Source of the DNA: Sphingobacteriaceae bacterium | GTDB lineage: Bacteria > Bacteroidota > Bacteroidia > B-17B0 > Aurantibacillaceae | Reading direction: 5' to 3' | NCBI GenBank assembly: GCA_002319075.1 | Contig: NVQB01000001.1 | Coordinates: 4,464,001 to 4,528,000, forward strand | DNA length: 64,000 nt | In this document: in pieces, positions 9,283-18,219 of the stretch | Layout of the letters: the number at the start of each line of letters is the position of its first letter | Numbering within the stretch: position 1 is the stretch's first letter | Program-made: the position numbers and the translations under genes | The notes under the pieces: model-generated | What the model was told of the DNA's origin: nothing | The model's database searches: none | What the model saw: the letters and a program-made list of their open reading frames with translations, nothing else

Positions 9283-10110
9283 ATGATTAATTGCAAAATT
9301 TGTAATAGTACAACCGATAAATTTTATAGTACCACGGTGCTTCAAAAATATGAGGCTGATTATTATAAATGCAGCTCTTGTGGGTTCATCCAGACTTCGG
9401 AACCCGTGTGGATTAAAGAGGCGTATTCTTCGGCAATCACTTCGTTAGACATTGGTTTGATACAAAGAAACCTGGAACTTAAAGTTCAGGTAGCCAATAT
9501 CATAGACCGTGTTTTTGCCGACAGTACAGTTATGATAGATTATGGAGGGGGTTACGGCTTGTTCGTAAGGATGATGCGTGATTTGGGTTATAATTTTTAC
9601 CGTCAGGATATTTACTGTGAAAATCTTTTCGCAAAGTGTTTCGACCTTGAAGATCTCCCGGCTAAAACTAAGTTCGACCTGCTCACCACTTTTGAGGTTT
9701 TTGAACACCTTATTAATCCAGTGGAAGAGATTGCCAAAATGTTGACTTTATCCGAAACATTAATTTTTAGCACTGTTCTGGCGCCTGATACCACTGCAGA
9801 TTTTAAAACATGGTGGTATGTTTCTCCCTTAACAGGTCAACACGTTGCATTCTATAGCTTCAGAACTTTAGAGTTTCTTGCTAAAAAATTCAATAAGCAG
9901 CTCTATTCTAACGGCGTTAATCTGCATATTTTGACGGCTAAAGTGATCGATAAAACAACGTTAGACGCTGTATTTTCAGGTGAGAAAAAATCTTTTTCAG
10001 AAAAACTAATACGACGTATTTTTAATAAGCCGGTACAAGAAGCCAAAAAGCAATCGTTGCTGCCTCAGGATTATGCTTTCATTGAAAAAAAGCTTTTATC
10101 TAAGTCTTAG
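9283..10110 (+). CDS. Class I SAM-dependent methyltransferase with zinc-ribbon-like N-terminus
   Basis: I place the start at ATG 9283 (275 residues). A TTG at 9235 would overlap the upstream gene by 44 bp and add no conserved sequence. The N-terminus has two CxxC pairs (CKIC and CSSC, about 20 residues apart), as in Zn-binding methyltransferases of sugar pathways. Motif I is IDYGGGYGLFVRMM, DLLTTFEVFEHL contains the post-I acidic region, and GQHVAFYS follows. Next to a Wzt with a carbohydrate-binding domain, a methyltransferase could cap the glycan's non-reducing end, but this one resembles small-molecule or sugar C/O-methyltransferases and the role is inferred. Confidence 0.85.
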   Translation: MINCKICNSTTDKFYSTTVLQKYEADYYKCSSCGFIQTSEPVWIKEAYSSAITSLDIGLIQRNLELKVQVANIIDRVFADSTVMIDYGGGYGLFVRMMRDLGYNFYRQDIYCENLFAKCFDLEDLPAKTKFDLLTTFEVFEHLINPVEEIAKMLTLSETLIFSTVLAPDTTADFKTWWYVSPLTGQHVAFYSFRTLEFLAKKFNKQLYSNGVNLHILTAKVIDKTTLDAVFSGEKKSFSEKLIRRIFNKPVQEAKKQSLLPQDYAFIEKKLLSKS

Positions 10111-10116
10111 TTTGCT

Positions 10117-11259
10117 TTGAGTTTACTTCAAAAAATACATACGTATCAAAATAGAATTTTGAGTAAAATACTCTCAAAGGCTGAAACTTTATTGTTCAGC
10201 AAAAAGACAGTTCGTACAAAAAAAAAATCACTTTTACTTTTACGATTAGATTCTATAGGCGATTATGTGATCTTCCGTAATTTTATTGATTCCTTAAAAA
10301 GTTCTTCCCGTTACCAGAACTATGAAATTACTCTATGTGGGAACATCTGGTGGAAAGAACTTTCTGAAAAACTGGATTCACAGACAGTAAGCTCATTCAT
10401 CTGGATTGATTACATGAAAATGGCAGACCCTTTGTACAGGTTCAAAGTACTCAGGAAAATTCATAACCGGGGATTTGAAATACTTATTCATCCTACCTAT
10501 TCACGTGATTCAGTTGGTGACCTCATAGTAGCAAACAGCGGTGCAGAAATTAAAATTGGTTTTTCAGGCGATCTTGTTAATCTTACTTTGTCTCAAAAGG
10601 AAAACAATAATCGGGCTTACTCTGAACTTATAGAATCTCCTTCAGAATGTATGTTTGAGTTTTACCGGAATAAACTTTTTTTTGAAAGTATTCTTGCCGA
10701 AAAAATCAGCCTTTCACGACCATCTATTACATCTGAGAACCAGCTGGAAAATAAAATTATTATTTGTCCCGGAGCAAAGGATTCTTTCAGACGCTGGTCA
10801 CCCTTTAATTTTGCTGCCTTGTGCGATAAATTAAAAATTGATTTCCCTGAAAAAGATTTTGTGATCTGCGGATCGGCTGCCGATAGTGTTTTCGCAAAAG
10901 AAATTATAAGAAATTCTACGGTGCATTTTCAGGACTCCACAGGCGAGCTCGGACTTAATGAACTGCTTTCTGTATTTTCAAATGCAAAGTTGATTGTAAC
11001 AAACGATTCAGGACCTTTTCATATTGCGGTGGCACTCGGTAAAAAAGCCGTCTGCATCTCTAACGGAAATAACTATGGACGCTTCACGCCGTATCCAGCA
11101 GAAATGCAGACATCCAGCGCGGTAATTTATCCCGATGAACTTTTAAATCTTCCCTCCGAAGAAGAGAAATGGGAAAAGTACTGTAAACACGGATCGCCAC
11201 TTGATATTAATAGTATCGGCGTTGCAAAGGTATATGAAACCATTAAAAAATTAGTATAG
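10117..11259 (+). CDS. Glycosyltransferase family 9 (heptosyltransferase-like)
   Basis: This 380-residue protein of the ADP-heptose:LPS heptosyltransferase family (GT9) is GT-B fold. LLLLRLDSIGDYVIFRNFI near residue 40 is the N-terminal glycine-rich loop with the conserved Asp. IIICPGA begins the C-terminal Rossmann half, and VTNDSGPFHIAVALGK is the family donor-binding motif (D-S/T-G-x-x-H). The start is TTG at 10117, 6 bp after the previous stop, because no ATG fits before the conserved region. In Gram-negative bacteria GT9 enzymes usually build the LPS core, which suggests that this locus makes a lipid A-linked glycan. Confidence 0.9.
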   Translation: MSLLQKIHTYQNRILSKILSKAETLLFSKKTVRTKKKSLLLLRLDSIGDYVIFRNFIDSLKSSSRYQNYEITLCGNIWWKELSEKLDSQTVSSFIWIDYMKMADPLYRFKVLRKIHNRGFEILIHPTYSRDSVGDLIVANSGAEIKIGFSGDLVNLTLSQKENNNRAYSELIESPSECMFEFYRNKLFFESILAEKISLSRPSITSENQLENKIIICPGAKDSFRRWSPFNFAALCDKLKIDFPEKDFVICGSAADSVFAKEIIRNSTVHFQDSTGELGLNELLSVFSNAKLIVTNDSGPFHIAVALGKKAVCISNGNNYGRFTPYPAEMQTSSAVIYPDELLNLPSEEEKWEKYCKHGSPLDINSIGVAKVYETIKKLV

Positions 11260-11263
11260 CAGA

Positions 11264-12082
11264 ATGAAAAAAATATCTGTTATAACAATTAATTATAATA
11301 ATGCTGCGGGGCTTGAAAAGACCATAAAAAGTGTTATTGGACAAACTTTTAAGGATAGGCTCGAATATATTGTCATTGATGGCGGATCAAGCGATGGAAG
11401 CAAAGATATTCTTGCAAAATATGCCAACGAACTCGATTATTCAGTTTCTGAAAGAGATAGCGGTATTTATAATGCCATGAACAAAGGCATTGCAAAGGCC
11501 AATGGAGAGTATTGCCTTTTTTTAAACAGCGGTGATTACTTATCTGAAAAGGAGGTGTTGTCTCAAGTGGCTGTACACCTGGATGGAACGGATATTGTGT
11601 ACGGTGATATTTATACGGAAGAGGCTTCAAATAAACGGTCTTACATCCGTTCACAAGATAATTTAGATTTTAGGCATTTTGTAGTTTCCACTTTATGGCA
11701 TCCTGCCTCTTTTATCAAACGAGAACTATTTGCAAAATACGGATGCTATGATGAAGGTTATAAAATAGCCGCAGACTATGGATTTTTTGTAAAAACTGTG
11801 GTAAAGTACAAGGTGAGTGCAAAACATATTCCACTCGCCATCGCTGTCTTTAATCTGGATGGAGTTAGTAATAATTCAGCATCATTTCAACTAATGGTGG
11901 ACGAAAGAAAAAAAATTCAGGCGCTTTTTTTTAGCCCCGAGCAATTAAAGGATGCTGAACTTTTGGAAATAAGGAATCTGGGACGAAACTCGGTTTTTTA
12001 TAAGTTTATTCCAGCAATAGAATGGATAAATGTAGCCTACGATAAATTTTATTATCATTGGTATAAGAGACGAACAAGTTAA
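11264..12082 (+). CDS. Glycosyltransferase family 2 (WcaE/PGL-like)
   Basis: This 272-residue GT2 protein has ISVITINYNNAAGLEKTI, YIVIDGGSSDGS, SERDSGIYNAMNKGI and LFLNSGD. The SGIYDAMNKG block and LNxGD in place of the usual DxD are typical of the WcaE-like subgroup of colanic-acid and capsule transferases. It begins 4 bp after the GT9 gene and is followed 5 bp later by a GT4, so it is part of the same operon. Substrate unknown. Confidence 0.9.
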   Translation: MKKISVITINYNNAAGLEKTIKSVIGQTFKDRLEYIVIDGGSSDGSKDILAKYANELDYSVSERDSGIYNAMNKGIAKANGEYCLFLNSGDYLSEKEVLSQVAVHLDGTDIVYGDIYTEEASNKRSYIRSQDNLDFRHFVVSTLWHPASFIKRELFAKYGCYDEGYKIAADYGFFVKTVVKYKVSAKHIPLAIAVFNLDGVSNNSASFQLMVDERKKIQALFFSPEQLKDAELLEIRNLGRNSVFYKFIPAIEWINVAYDKFYYHWYKRRTS

Positions 12083-12087
12083 AAGGA

Positions 12088-13179
12088 ATGAAATCAGGTA
12101 AAAAGCATATTCTTTTTATAACACCTTCTTTGGCCAGCACCGGTTCTGAGGTCTTGTTATTTCACTTCATCAATTTTATTGCAAAGCAGTATGCTGTTTC
12201 TGTTATTTGTTTTAATCATGGAAACCTAATAAGCGCGCTCGACAAATCGGTAAAAGTTCATAGTTTAAAAATTGGTAATCCTGCAACCATTCCGGCAAAA
12301 ATCATCAGGCGATTTAAAATTCACATAGCATTGCCTTTTCTTTTGAAGCGTTATAAAAAACACTTATGGTATGTAAATACTATTATTCTTCCTATACCTG
12401 TTAAATACGCTGTTGACAATAAGATCGACTTTTGCCTGCATGTACATGAATTAAAGCACATGTACTCTGTTTTATCGGCACTACAGCTGGATTTTGCTCT
12501 CAATAAATCCACGCGCTTAATAGCAAATTCTAAAATCACAAAACAACATTTGATAGAAGCAGGATCAAAAAAAGAAATTGATGTACTGCCGCCCTTTATT
12601 GATGTAGATTTGATTGACTCTTTAAAAGTGGAAAAAGAGACGAGGCAATCAGCAAAAACTACCTGGGTTATGGCTGGTTCTATTGATAGAAATAAAAATC
12701 CTCTGCTATTTATTGAAATTGCCCGGGAGACAAAAAAACAAAATTTACCCTACAATTTTGTATGGCTCTACAATTCCAAATCAGAACCAGACTTGTTTTC
12801 GGAAATAAGCGCTATACTGAAGAAAGAAGATCTTCCTGTAAACTTTATCCAAACGCAAAATTATAACGATTATATTCGAAAATTTTCTTCCTGTGACGGG
12901 TTTTTACTTACTTCAAGTTATGAATCTTTTTCCATGGCTACCCTTGAAGCATTGGCACTTGGGCTGTCTTTGGTGGTAAATGACTGCGGTGGAGTTGCCG
13001 AATTTTTAAATAACAACCTGGCCTCTATCATTGCTTTAGGCAGTTTGCCGGAGAGTTATTTGAAACAGATGCAGTTCGAATTACAGCGGGCTGAAAATAA
13101 CAAATCAGCGAAATATGCCTTGGCCATGTCTTTTAACAAGCCACAAATTCTTGAAAACTGGGAGAAATTATTACATTAA
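12088..13179 (+). CDS. Glycosyltransferase family 4
   Basis: This 363-residue GT-B protein has HILFITPSLASTGSEVLL as the N-terminal acceptor loop and SSYESFSMATLEALALGLS as the C-terminal E-x7-E donor site, followed by NDCGGVAEFL. The VMAGSIDRNKNP segment is the usual start of the second Rossmann domain. It sits between a GT2 and the RgpF-like gene with gaps of 5 and 10 bp. Retaining sugar transfer at the cytoplasmic face is expected; donor unknown. Confidence 0.88.
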   Translation: MKSGKKHILFITPSLASTGSEVLLFHFINFIAKQYAVSVICFNHGNLISALDKSVKVHSLKIGNPATIPAKIIRRFKIHIALPFLLKRYKKHLWYVNTIILPIPVKYAVDNKIDFCLHVHELKHMYSVLSALQLDFALNKSTRLIANSKITKQHLIEAGSKKEIDVLPPFIDVDLIDSLKVEKETRQSAKTTWVMAGSIDRNKNPLLFIEIARETKKQNLPYNFVWLYNSKSEPDLFSEISAILKKEDLPVNFIQTQNYNDYIRKFSSCDGFLLTSSYESFSMATLEALALGLSLVVNDCGGVAEFLNNNLASIIALGSLPESYLKQMQFELQRAENNKSAKYALAMSFNKPQILENWEKLLH

Positions 13180-13189
13180 TGTTTGAAAG

Positions 13190-14053
13190 ATGAAATCAAT
13201 CTGCCTGTTTGCCTCCTATTTTCCTAGTGAAGAGATTCCTTACTACGTTACTGTTTATTTAAAGGAACTAAAAAAACAGTTTGGAGAAGTACTACTATTG
13301 GTAGCCAAAGAAAAATTAGCGGCATCTGGTTATGAGTTTTTAAAAAAAGAAGGAATTCAGGTGGATTTACAAAAGGAAAATAAGGGTTTTGATTTTGGAC
13401 TTTGGTACAACGCTTTTCAGACTTTAGATTTAGATGCTTATGATGAAATAGCTTTGGTAAATGATTCAAGCGTTTTGTTTAAATCCCTCGATGGGTTCAC
13501 AAAATGGAGCAGAAGCAATGGATCTGATCTTAAGGGGATTACTTATTCAGATGCCATTTATCCTCACATACAATCTTATTTTTTAGTTTTAAATCGCGCC
13601 GCTGTTAAACTTACAGCAGACTATTTTCAAAAGCATAAAGTTTTAAATACCATTTCTGAAGTGATTTCTACTTACGAAGTTGGATTAAGTAAATATCTGC
13701 AGGAAGGAGGCTTAAAGATTGCGGCCTTTATAGACAATAACGGTTATAGTGGTGAGTTTAGCCCTTATTACCATTGCATTGATTATCATATTTACAAAGG
13801 TGTACCCATGATCAAAAAGAAGATAATGTTTGCTTCTTACAGAAAAACGGAACTTTTTACTTTGGCGAGAATGAACTTTAATATTGATCGCAATTATTAT
13901 TTGGATCTTATAAAAAGAACAAGCCCGGATTTAATTATTGATTTAGATAAATTAAAAGATCAAAAAGAGGAAATGAATCTTTTAGATAAGTTAAAATATC
14001 AGAGTTCAAGAACTTTAATCCGAATGTATAAACTAATAAAAAAGAACAGGTAG
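13190..14053 (+). CDS. RgpF-like rhamnan synthesis protein
   Basis: This 287-residue protein resembles the RgpF family (rhamnan synthesis F), a glycosyltransferase-like family first seen in streptococcal rhamnose-glucose polysaccharide loci. Supporting blocks are NKGFDFGLWYNAFQ, IALVNDSSVLF, and ITYSDAIYPHIQSYFLVLNR, where the HIQSYF pattern is characteristic. It is shorter than stand-alone streptococcal RgpF proteins and contains only this one domain. Together with the DUF1972 transferase it hints at a rhamnose-containing glycan. No rhamnose (rml) biosynthesis genes are in the window. Confidence 0.78.
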   Translation: MKSICLFASYFPSEEIPYYVTVYLKELKKQFGEVLLLVAKEKLAASGYEFLKKEGIQVDLQKENKGFDFGLWYNAFQTLDLDAYDEIALVNDSSVLFKSLDGFTKWSRSNGSDLKGITYSDAIYPHIQSYFLVLNRAAVKLTADYFQKHKVLNTISEVISTYEVGLSKYLQEGGLKIAAFIDNNGYSGEFSPYYHCIDYHIYKGVPMIKKKIMFASYRKTELFTLARMNFNIDRNYYLDLIKRTSPDLIIDLDKLKDQKEEMNLLDKLKYQSSRTLIRMYKLIKKNR

Positions 14054-14059
14054 TTTTAC

Positions 14060-15055
14060 GTGGAAATCATGACAGAACCTTTTGTAAGCATATGTATTCC
14101 AACGTATAACGGTGAAGCCTGGCTTAAGCAGTGTCTTGATTCCTGTTTGAACCAAAGTTATACGAATTATGAACTCGTTATTTGCGATGATGGGTCAACG
14201 GATACTTCAGCTTTGATCATAGAAGAGTATCGCACTAAATACAAAAACATAAGTTTCTTTAAGAATGAAAAAAATCTGGGACTTGTTGCAAACTGGAATC
14301 GCTGCGTACAACTATCAAAAGGAGAGTGGATCAAGTTTGTTTTCCAGGATGATTACATTACGCAGAATTGTTTACAGCGGTTTGTACAAACTGTAAATCC
14401 TTCTGTTCCAATAAGTGTGTGCGCCAGGAATTTTATTCTACCGGAAAATGCTTCAAAGGACTATATTGATTATTATACAAAGGTGGTCAGGACCCTCGAA
14501 AATACAAGTACTCACAAAGACACCCATTATCCTGCTGAACTTATCGCGAAAATTGCAGTAGAAAATATGTGCATGAACTTTATCGGAGAACCGAGTCTTA
14601 TCTTCTTTAAAAAATCAATAACCCAGGAACTCGGTTTTTTTAACGCTGACCTGAAACAAATTTGTGATCTTGAATTTGCCCTGAGAGTCTCAGGGAAATA
14701 CGGACTGACATATATTCCTGAAAAACTTTGTGCTTTTCGTATTCATAATCAATCTACAACTACAACTAACGTTACACAGAACTATTTTCAGCTGCATTAT
14801 ATTGAACCCATGGTGTTTGCGTGGTTATTGCTTTTCGACAAAGTTTATATGATCTTCCGGTCTCACTTATCCATAAAGCTCAGCTTTAAATTAAATTTTT
14901 ACTTTCAATGGAAATGTTACCAGGCCTACCAGGTCAATCTAAAAGAAAACCGTCAGCATAATTTGTTTCTGGAAGAACAAACGAAGTTTAAGGAAATTCA
15001 CCAGTATAAAAACGGAACACCCTGGGTAAGGCTTCTGTCAAGGCTTAAGAAATAA
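14060..15055 (+). CDS. Glycosyltransferase family 2
   Basis: This 331-residue GT2 enzyme has VSICIPTYNGEAWLKQCL, LVICDDGSTDTS and FVFQDDYI (DxD site), with QICDLEFALRVS as the later acidic motif. The GTG at 14060 and an ATG three codons later (14069) are both possible starts; the conserved core begins after either. Its 3' end overlaps by 11 bp the 3' end of the convergent GT4 gene on the other strand, so transcription from the two directions meets inside coding sequence with no room for a separate terminator. Confidence 0.9.
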   Translation: MEIMTEPFVSICIPTYNGEAWLKQCLDSCLNQSYTNYELVICDDGSTDTSALIIEEYRTKYKNISFFKNEKNLGLVANWNRCVQLSKGEWIKFVFQDDYITQNCLQRFVQTVNPSVPISVCARNFILPENASKDYIDYYTKVVRTLENTSTHKDTHYPAELIAKIAVENMCMNFIGEPSLIFFKKSITQELGFFNADLKQICDLEFALRVSGKYGLTYIPEKLCAFRIHNQSTTTTNVTQNYFQLHYIEPMVFAWLLLFDKVYMIFRSHLSIKLSFKLNFYFQWKCYQAYQVNLKENRQHNLFLEEQTKFKEIHQYKNGTPWVRLLSRLKK

Positions 15056-16190
15056 GCGCCAGCAATTTATCAGTATAGTTTTTCCAGCTGAAGTCCTTTA
15101 CCCTTGCATGTGAATTCAGCGCCATTCTTTGGTAAATTTCGGGAGAACAAGAAAGCATCTTTTCTAAAATGTCTGCCAGCTCAGCACTTGCGCCACTGTT
15201 AACATACGTTCCAAAGTCTATTTTGTCGCCGTAAGTTTTTACAAATTCGCTATAAGCACTTGTTATTACAGGTGTGTAGTAATACATGGCTTCTGTCATG
15301 GCAGAAAAAGCCCCCCATCCCTGAGTGGTATTCACAATGCAGCGTGCAGAGGAAAGCAATTCGTAGTACTGTTTGTTTTCTGAAACTGTTCCTTTATCCA
15401 GGTAGCCATAATAGAAGATGTCTTTTCCTGTCACGCCTGTAACCGCACTTTCGAGGCCAATCAAATGCAATTGAGCAAGACTGCATTTTTTCTTGAGCTC
15501 AGTAAATGCAGCAATCAGATCCATGGCACCCTGCAGATATTTTTTATTACCGATGAAGAGTAGCGACTGACTTTTCGATTTCAACTCAAGCAGTTTTTCT
15601 TCGTTAATTACGTTTTCAGAATTGATAACGTTTCCAAGATAAAAACAGTTTGCCGCCGGGTAATTATTTTTATTAAATTCAAGCGATCCTGGAAATAAGC
15701 TTAGAGCAAGGTCTGCAGACTCTATAATTTTTTTTTCCCGCTTCAGGGCTTTTTTCTCAAACCAATAAGGATCACGGTTAAAAAGATTCCGGATTCTGTA
15801 CAAATAACTCCAATCGCTGAAAAGTACACAATTTTCAGAGCTTGTTTGTTTACCACAAAAACTGTAAGTCAGAAAGATAAAAGCATCAGACGTTGCGTGT
15901 TTTTTCTTTGCAGATTTAATCTTAAGATTCGTGAGAAAATAATTTAATCCAGAACGAAAATAAGTGTGATCAGAATTCCTGTAAAAAATTTTCAAAACGG
16001 CGAAAACAGAATATTTATAGAGAATTTTTAAAGAAACATTCTCTTCAATATTCACCCTGTTAACTTTAATATTTTTTTCTTCGAAACTTTTAGTGAAAAA
16101 ATAAGGAACATTCGACCACGCACTTAGCTCACTGGCATCTCCTACTGTAAATACAGTTATTTCTTTCAGGTCTGCCAACTTAGTTAACAA
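15045..16190 (-). CDS. Glycosyltransferase family 4, inverted within the locus
   Basis: This 381-residue GT-B protein on the minus strand carries LLFIGNKKYLQGAMDLIAAF at the start of the C-terminal Rossmann domain and TQGWGAFSAMTEAMYYYTP near the donor site. The N-terminal domain is divergent, with no obvious glycine loop beyond VFTVGDASE. Its start overlaps the stop of the upstream minus-strand GT2 gene by 11 bp. The two minus-strand genes form a small operon opposed to the rest of the locus. Function as a polysaccharide glycosyltransferase is likely; substrate unknown. Confidence 0.82.
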   Translation of the reverse strand: MLTKLADLKEITVFTVGDASELSAWSNVPYFFTKSFEEKNIKVNRVNIEENVSLKILYKYSVFAVLKIFYRNSDHTYFRSGLNYFLTNLKIKSAKKKHATSDAFIFLTYSFCGKQTSSENCVLFSDWSYLYRIRNLFNRDPYWFEKKALKREKKIIESADLALSLFPGSLEFNKNNYPAANCFYLGNVINSENVINEEKLLELKSKSQSLLFIGNKKYLQGAMDLIAAFTELKKKCSLAQLHLIGLESAVTGVTGKDIFYYGYLDKGTVSENKQYYELLSSARCIVNTTQGWGAFSAMTEAMYYYTPVITSAYSEFVKTYGDKIDFGTYVNSGASAELADILEKMLSCSPEIYQRMALNSHARVKDFSWKNYTDKLLALIS

Positions 16191-16938
16191 GCATTCTTTT
16201 TAAAATTCTCAGGCGGAGAAAAAGTCCAAGCTTCGAAAAAAATCTCCCCCCATAAAGCTGGTTGATTTTTAACTGTTCTTTAAGAAAACGGTAATCCTGG
16301 CTTCCAGACTTAGATGTTTTATAATACCTGAAATAAGAAACGTTAGCGTCGACTTTTGCAACCTTGGCGTCATTTTTAAGACATCTTAAAATATATTCGT
16401 AGTCAAAAGCAAAATGAAAGGAAGATAGTTCTCCGATGGTATCTGTAAATTGTTTGCGAAAAAACGAACCTGGTTGACTTATAGAAGCATCATCAAAAAC
16501 GAGCTTTTCAAGCGTCAATTCGCCAGTACTTGATTCTTTATGAAATTTAGAATGTTCGTCAATATAGGCCACATTACCATAAATGTAGTCGATGTTAGTA
16601 CGCAGATCCAAATACTGTGTGATCTTAAAAAAACCATCAATATCGATAAGGTCGTCGGTGTTTAGCCAGGTCCAGTATGTTCCTTTAACTAGCTTCAAGC
16701 CTTTATTGATAGCGTCGAACTGACCTTTATCTTTTTCAATTACAAGGTTATTTATAACGTCTTTATAAGAATTAATTATTCTTAAAGTGGGAGCATTAGA
16801 ACAATTGTCAACAACAATAATCTGGATAACAATATTGGTACTCTCAGCTTTTTTCTTAAGTTCGGCAAGATTAGCGAGCGTTTGCTCAATAAATGTTTCC
16901 TGATTGTAAGAGGGTACGATTATGGAATAGGTTGCCAC
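16180..16938 (-). CDS. Glycosyltransferase family 2, inverted within the locus
   Basis: This 252-residue GT2 protein has YSIIVPSYNQETFIEQTL, IIVVDNCSN, GQFDAINKGLKLVKG and TWLNTDDLID, where TDD is the metal-binding motif. The start at 16938 is the only one that precedes the conserved N-terminal strand. A TATATTTG box (16950 to 16943, minus strand) lies only five bases upstream of the start codon, so the transcript may have almost no leader. It is first gene of the two-gene inverted operon with the GT4 at 15045-16190. Confidence 0.88.
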   Translation of the reverse strand: MATYSIIVPSYNQETFIEQTLANLAELKKKAESTNIVIQIIVVDNCSNAPTLRIINSYKDVINNLVIEKDKGQFDAINKGLKLVKGTYWTWLNTDDLIDIDGFFKITQYLDLRTNIDYIYGNVAYIDEHSKFHKESSTGELTLEKLVFDDASISQPGSFFRKQFTDTIGELSSFHFAFDYEYILRCLKNDAKVAKVDANVSYFRYYKTSKSGSQDYRFLKEQLKINQLYGGRFFSKLGLFLRLRILKRMLVN

Positions 16939-16942
16939 ATTA

Positions 16943-16950
16943 CAAATATA
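16943..16950 (-). promoter_or_regulatory. -7 box of Bacteroidota type upstream of inverted GT2
   Basis: CAAATATA on the plus strand reads TATATTTG on the minus strand, an exact TAnnTTTG match. No TTG lies at the right distance for a -33 element. The start codon follows after only five bases, implying a leaderless or near-leaderless transcript if the box is used. Confidence 0.4.
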
Positions 16951-17056
16951 AGCTTTATGATCGCTATCTATAAACTTAATTCGGTAAGGCCCCTTATTTG
17001 CTCAAAAATCACCTGAAAAATAGCTACTTATTCTGATAAATATTTATCTTTATTAA

Positions 17057-17064
17057 TATCTTTG
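17057..17064 (+). promoter_or_regulatory. -7 box upstream of the GT4/FemAB operon
   Basis: TATCTTTG fits TAnnTTTG and lies 60 bp before the start of the GT4 gene at 17125, in the 186-bp intergenic gap after the divergent GT2 gene. No clear -33 TTTG accompanies it. It is the best candidate for a promoter of the 17125-21130 gene group. Confidence 0.4.
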
Positions 17065-17124
17065 GCGCTTTATAAAGAAATACAATGCTATCACTATTTT
17101 CCTAAATCAATCGTATTTTTTTAA

Positions 17125-18219
17125 ATGAAAATCCTGCTTTTATCTGACACGTACAGTGAACATACCGAAAAATGGGCGCTTGGACTTGCCAATAAGGGTG
17201 TAGAAGTAGGTTTGTTTAGTTTTAATAAAGCCTCTTACGAATGGTACGCACATCCAAATATTACTGTTTTTTTTGAACCTGAGCAGAAGATCAATGCTGA
17301 AAGCACACTTACAAAGCTGGCCTATCTGAAATATGTGACAATTCTTAAAAAAATCATCAAACATTTTAAGCCTGACGTTCTACATGCGCACTATGCTACA
17401 AGTTATGGCCTGGTGGGGGCACTCAGCCATTTTCATCCTTACGTTATTTCCAGCTGGGGCACCGATGTGATGAAATTTCCAAATAAGAATTTTGTCGCTA
17501 AATCTCTTCTCAAATATAATTTTAAAAGTGCCGATGTATTATGCGCTACTTCTGAAACTATCAGGAAGTGTATTCATGAAGTCATTCAAAAAGACGTTAG
17601 TGTAGTTCCCTTTGGGGTGGATGTGGCAAACTTTGCTCCGCGAAAAGTAACCTCCTTATTTGAAGAAGGTGACTTTGTTCTTGGCAGTATTAAGCCTTTA
17701 GAGGAATTGTATAATATTGATATTTTAATTAAGAGCTTCGCAGCATTAAGATCAAAATATCCGCAGCTTAAGTTGTTAATTGCAGGAGAAGGTTCTGCAG
17801 AAAAGGAGCTGAGAAATCTTGCCAGCGGTTTAAATGCCGCAGATGCCATAATCTTTGCAGGAAGAATTCCATTTAAAGAGATTCATAAATATTATAATAT
17901 GATCGATGTGCTCGTTAACATAAGCGAATACGAAAGTTTTGGCGTTTCTGTAATTGAAGCCATGGCCTGCGAAAAGCCTGTTATTGTTACAAATGTAGGT
18001 GGTTTAAAAGATATTGTAAAGGACGATAGTCTGGGACTTAAGGTTGAGGTACGCAATGTTGAGCAAACAATAACTGCAATGGATGCTTTAATAAGTGATA
18101 AAGATGCTTATAACCGCATTGCAAAAAATTCGAGAAAACATGTGATTGAAAATTATAGCTGGAATGGAAACCTCGATCAGATGATGCAAATTTATTCAGA
18201 CTTAACCGAAAAGAAGTGA
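17125..18219 (+). CDS. Glycosyltransferase family 4
   Basis: This 364-residue GT4 protein begins ILLLSDTYSEHTEKWALGLANKG. The middle has VLHAHYATSYGLVG and SSWGTDVM, both common in GT4 enzymes of O-antigen loci, and the C-terminal half contains SEYESFGVSVIEAMACEKP (E-x7-E) and NVGGLKDIV. It appears to be first in a new plus-strand group. Its stop overlaps the GTG start of the first FemAB-like gene by 4 bp (GTGA), so the enzymes are probably made together. Confidence 0.9.
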   Translation: MKILLLSDTYSEHTEKWALGLANKGVEVGLFSFNKASYEWYAHPNITVFFEPEQKINAESTLTKLAYLKYVTILKKIIKHFKPDVLHAHYATSYGLVGALSHFHPYVISSWGTDVMKFPNKNFVAKSLLKYNFKSADVLCATSETIRKCIHEVIQKDVSVVPFGVDVANFAPRKVTSLFEEGDFVLGSIKPLEELYNIDILIKSFAALRSKYPQLKLLIAGEGSAEKELRNLASGLNAADAIIFAGRIPFKEIHKYYNMIDVLVNISEYESFGVSVIEAMACEKPVIVTNVGGLKDIVKDDSLGLKVEVRNVEQTITAMDALISDKDAYNRIAKNSRKHVIENYSWNGNLDQMMQIYSDLTEKK

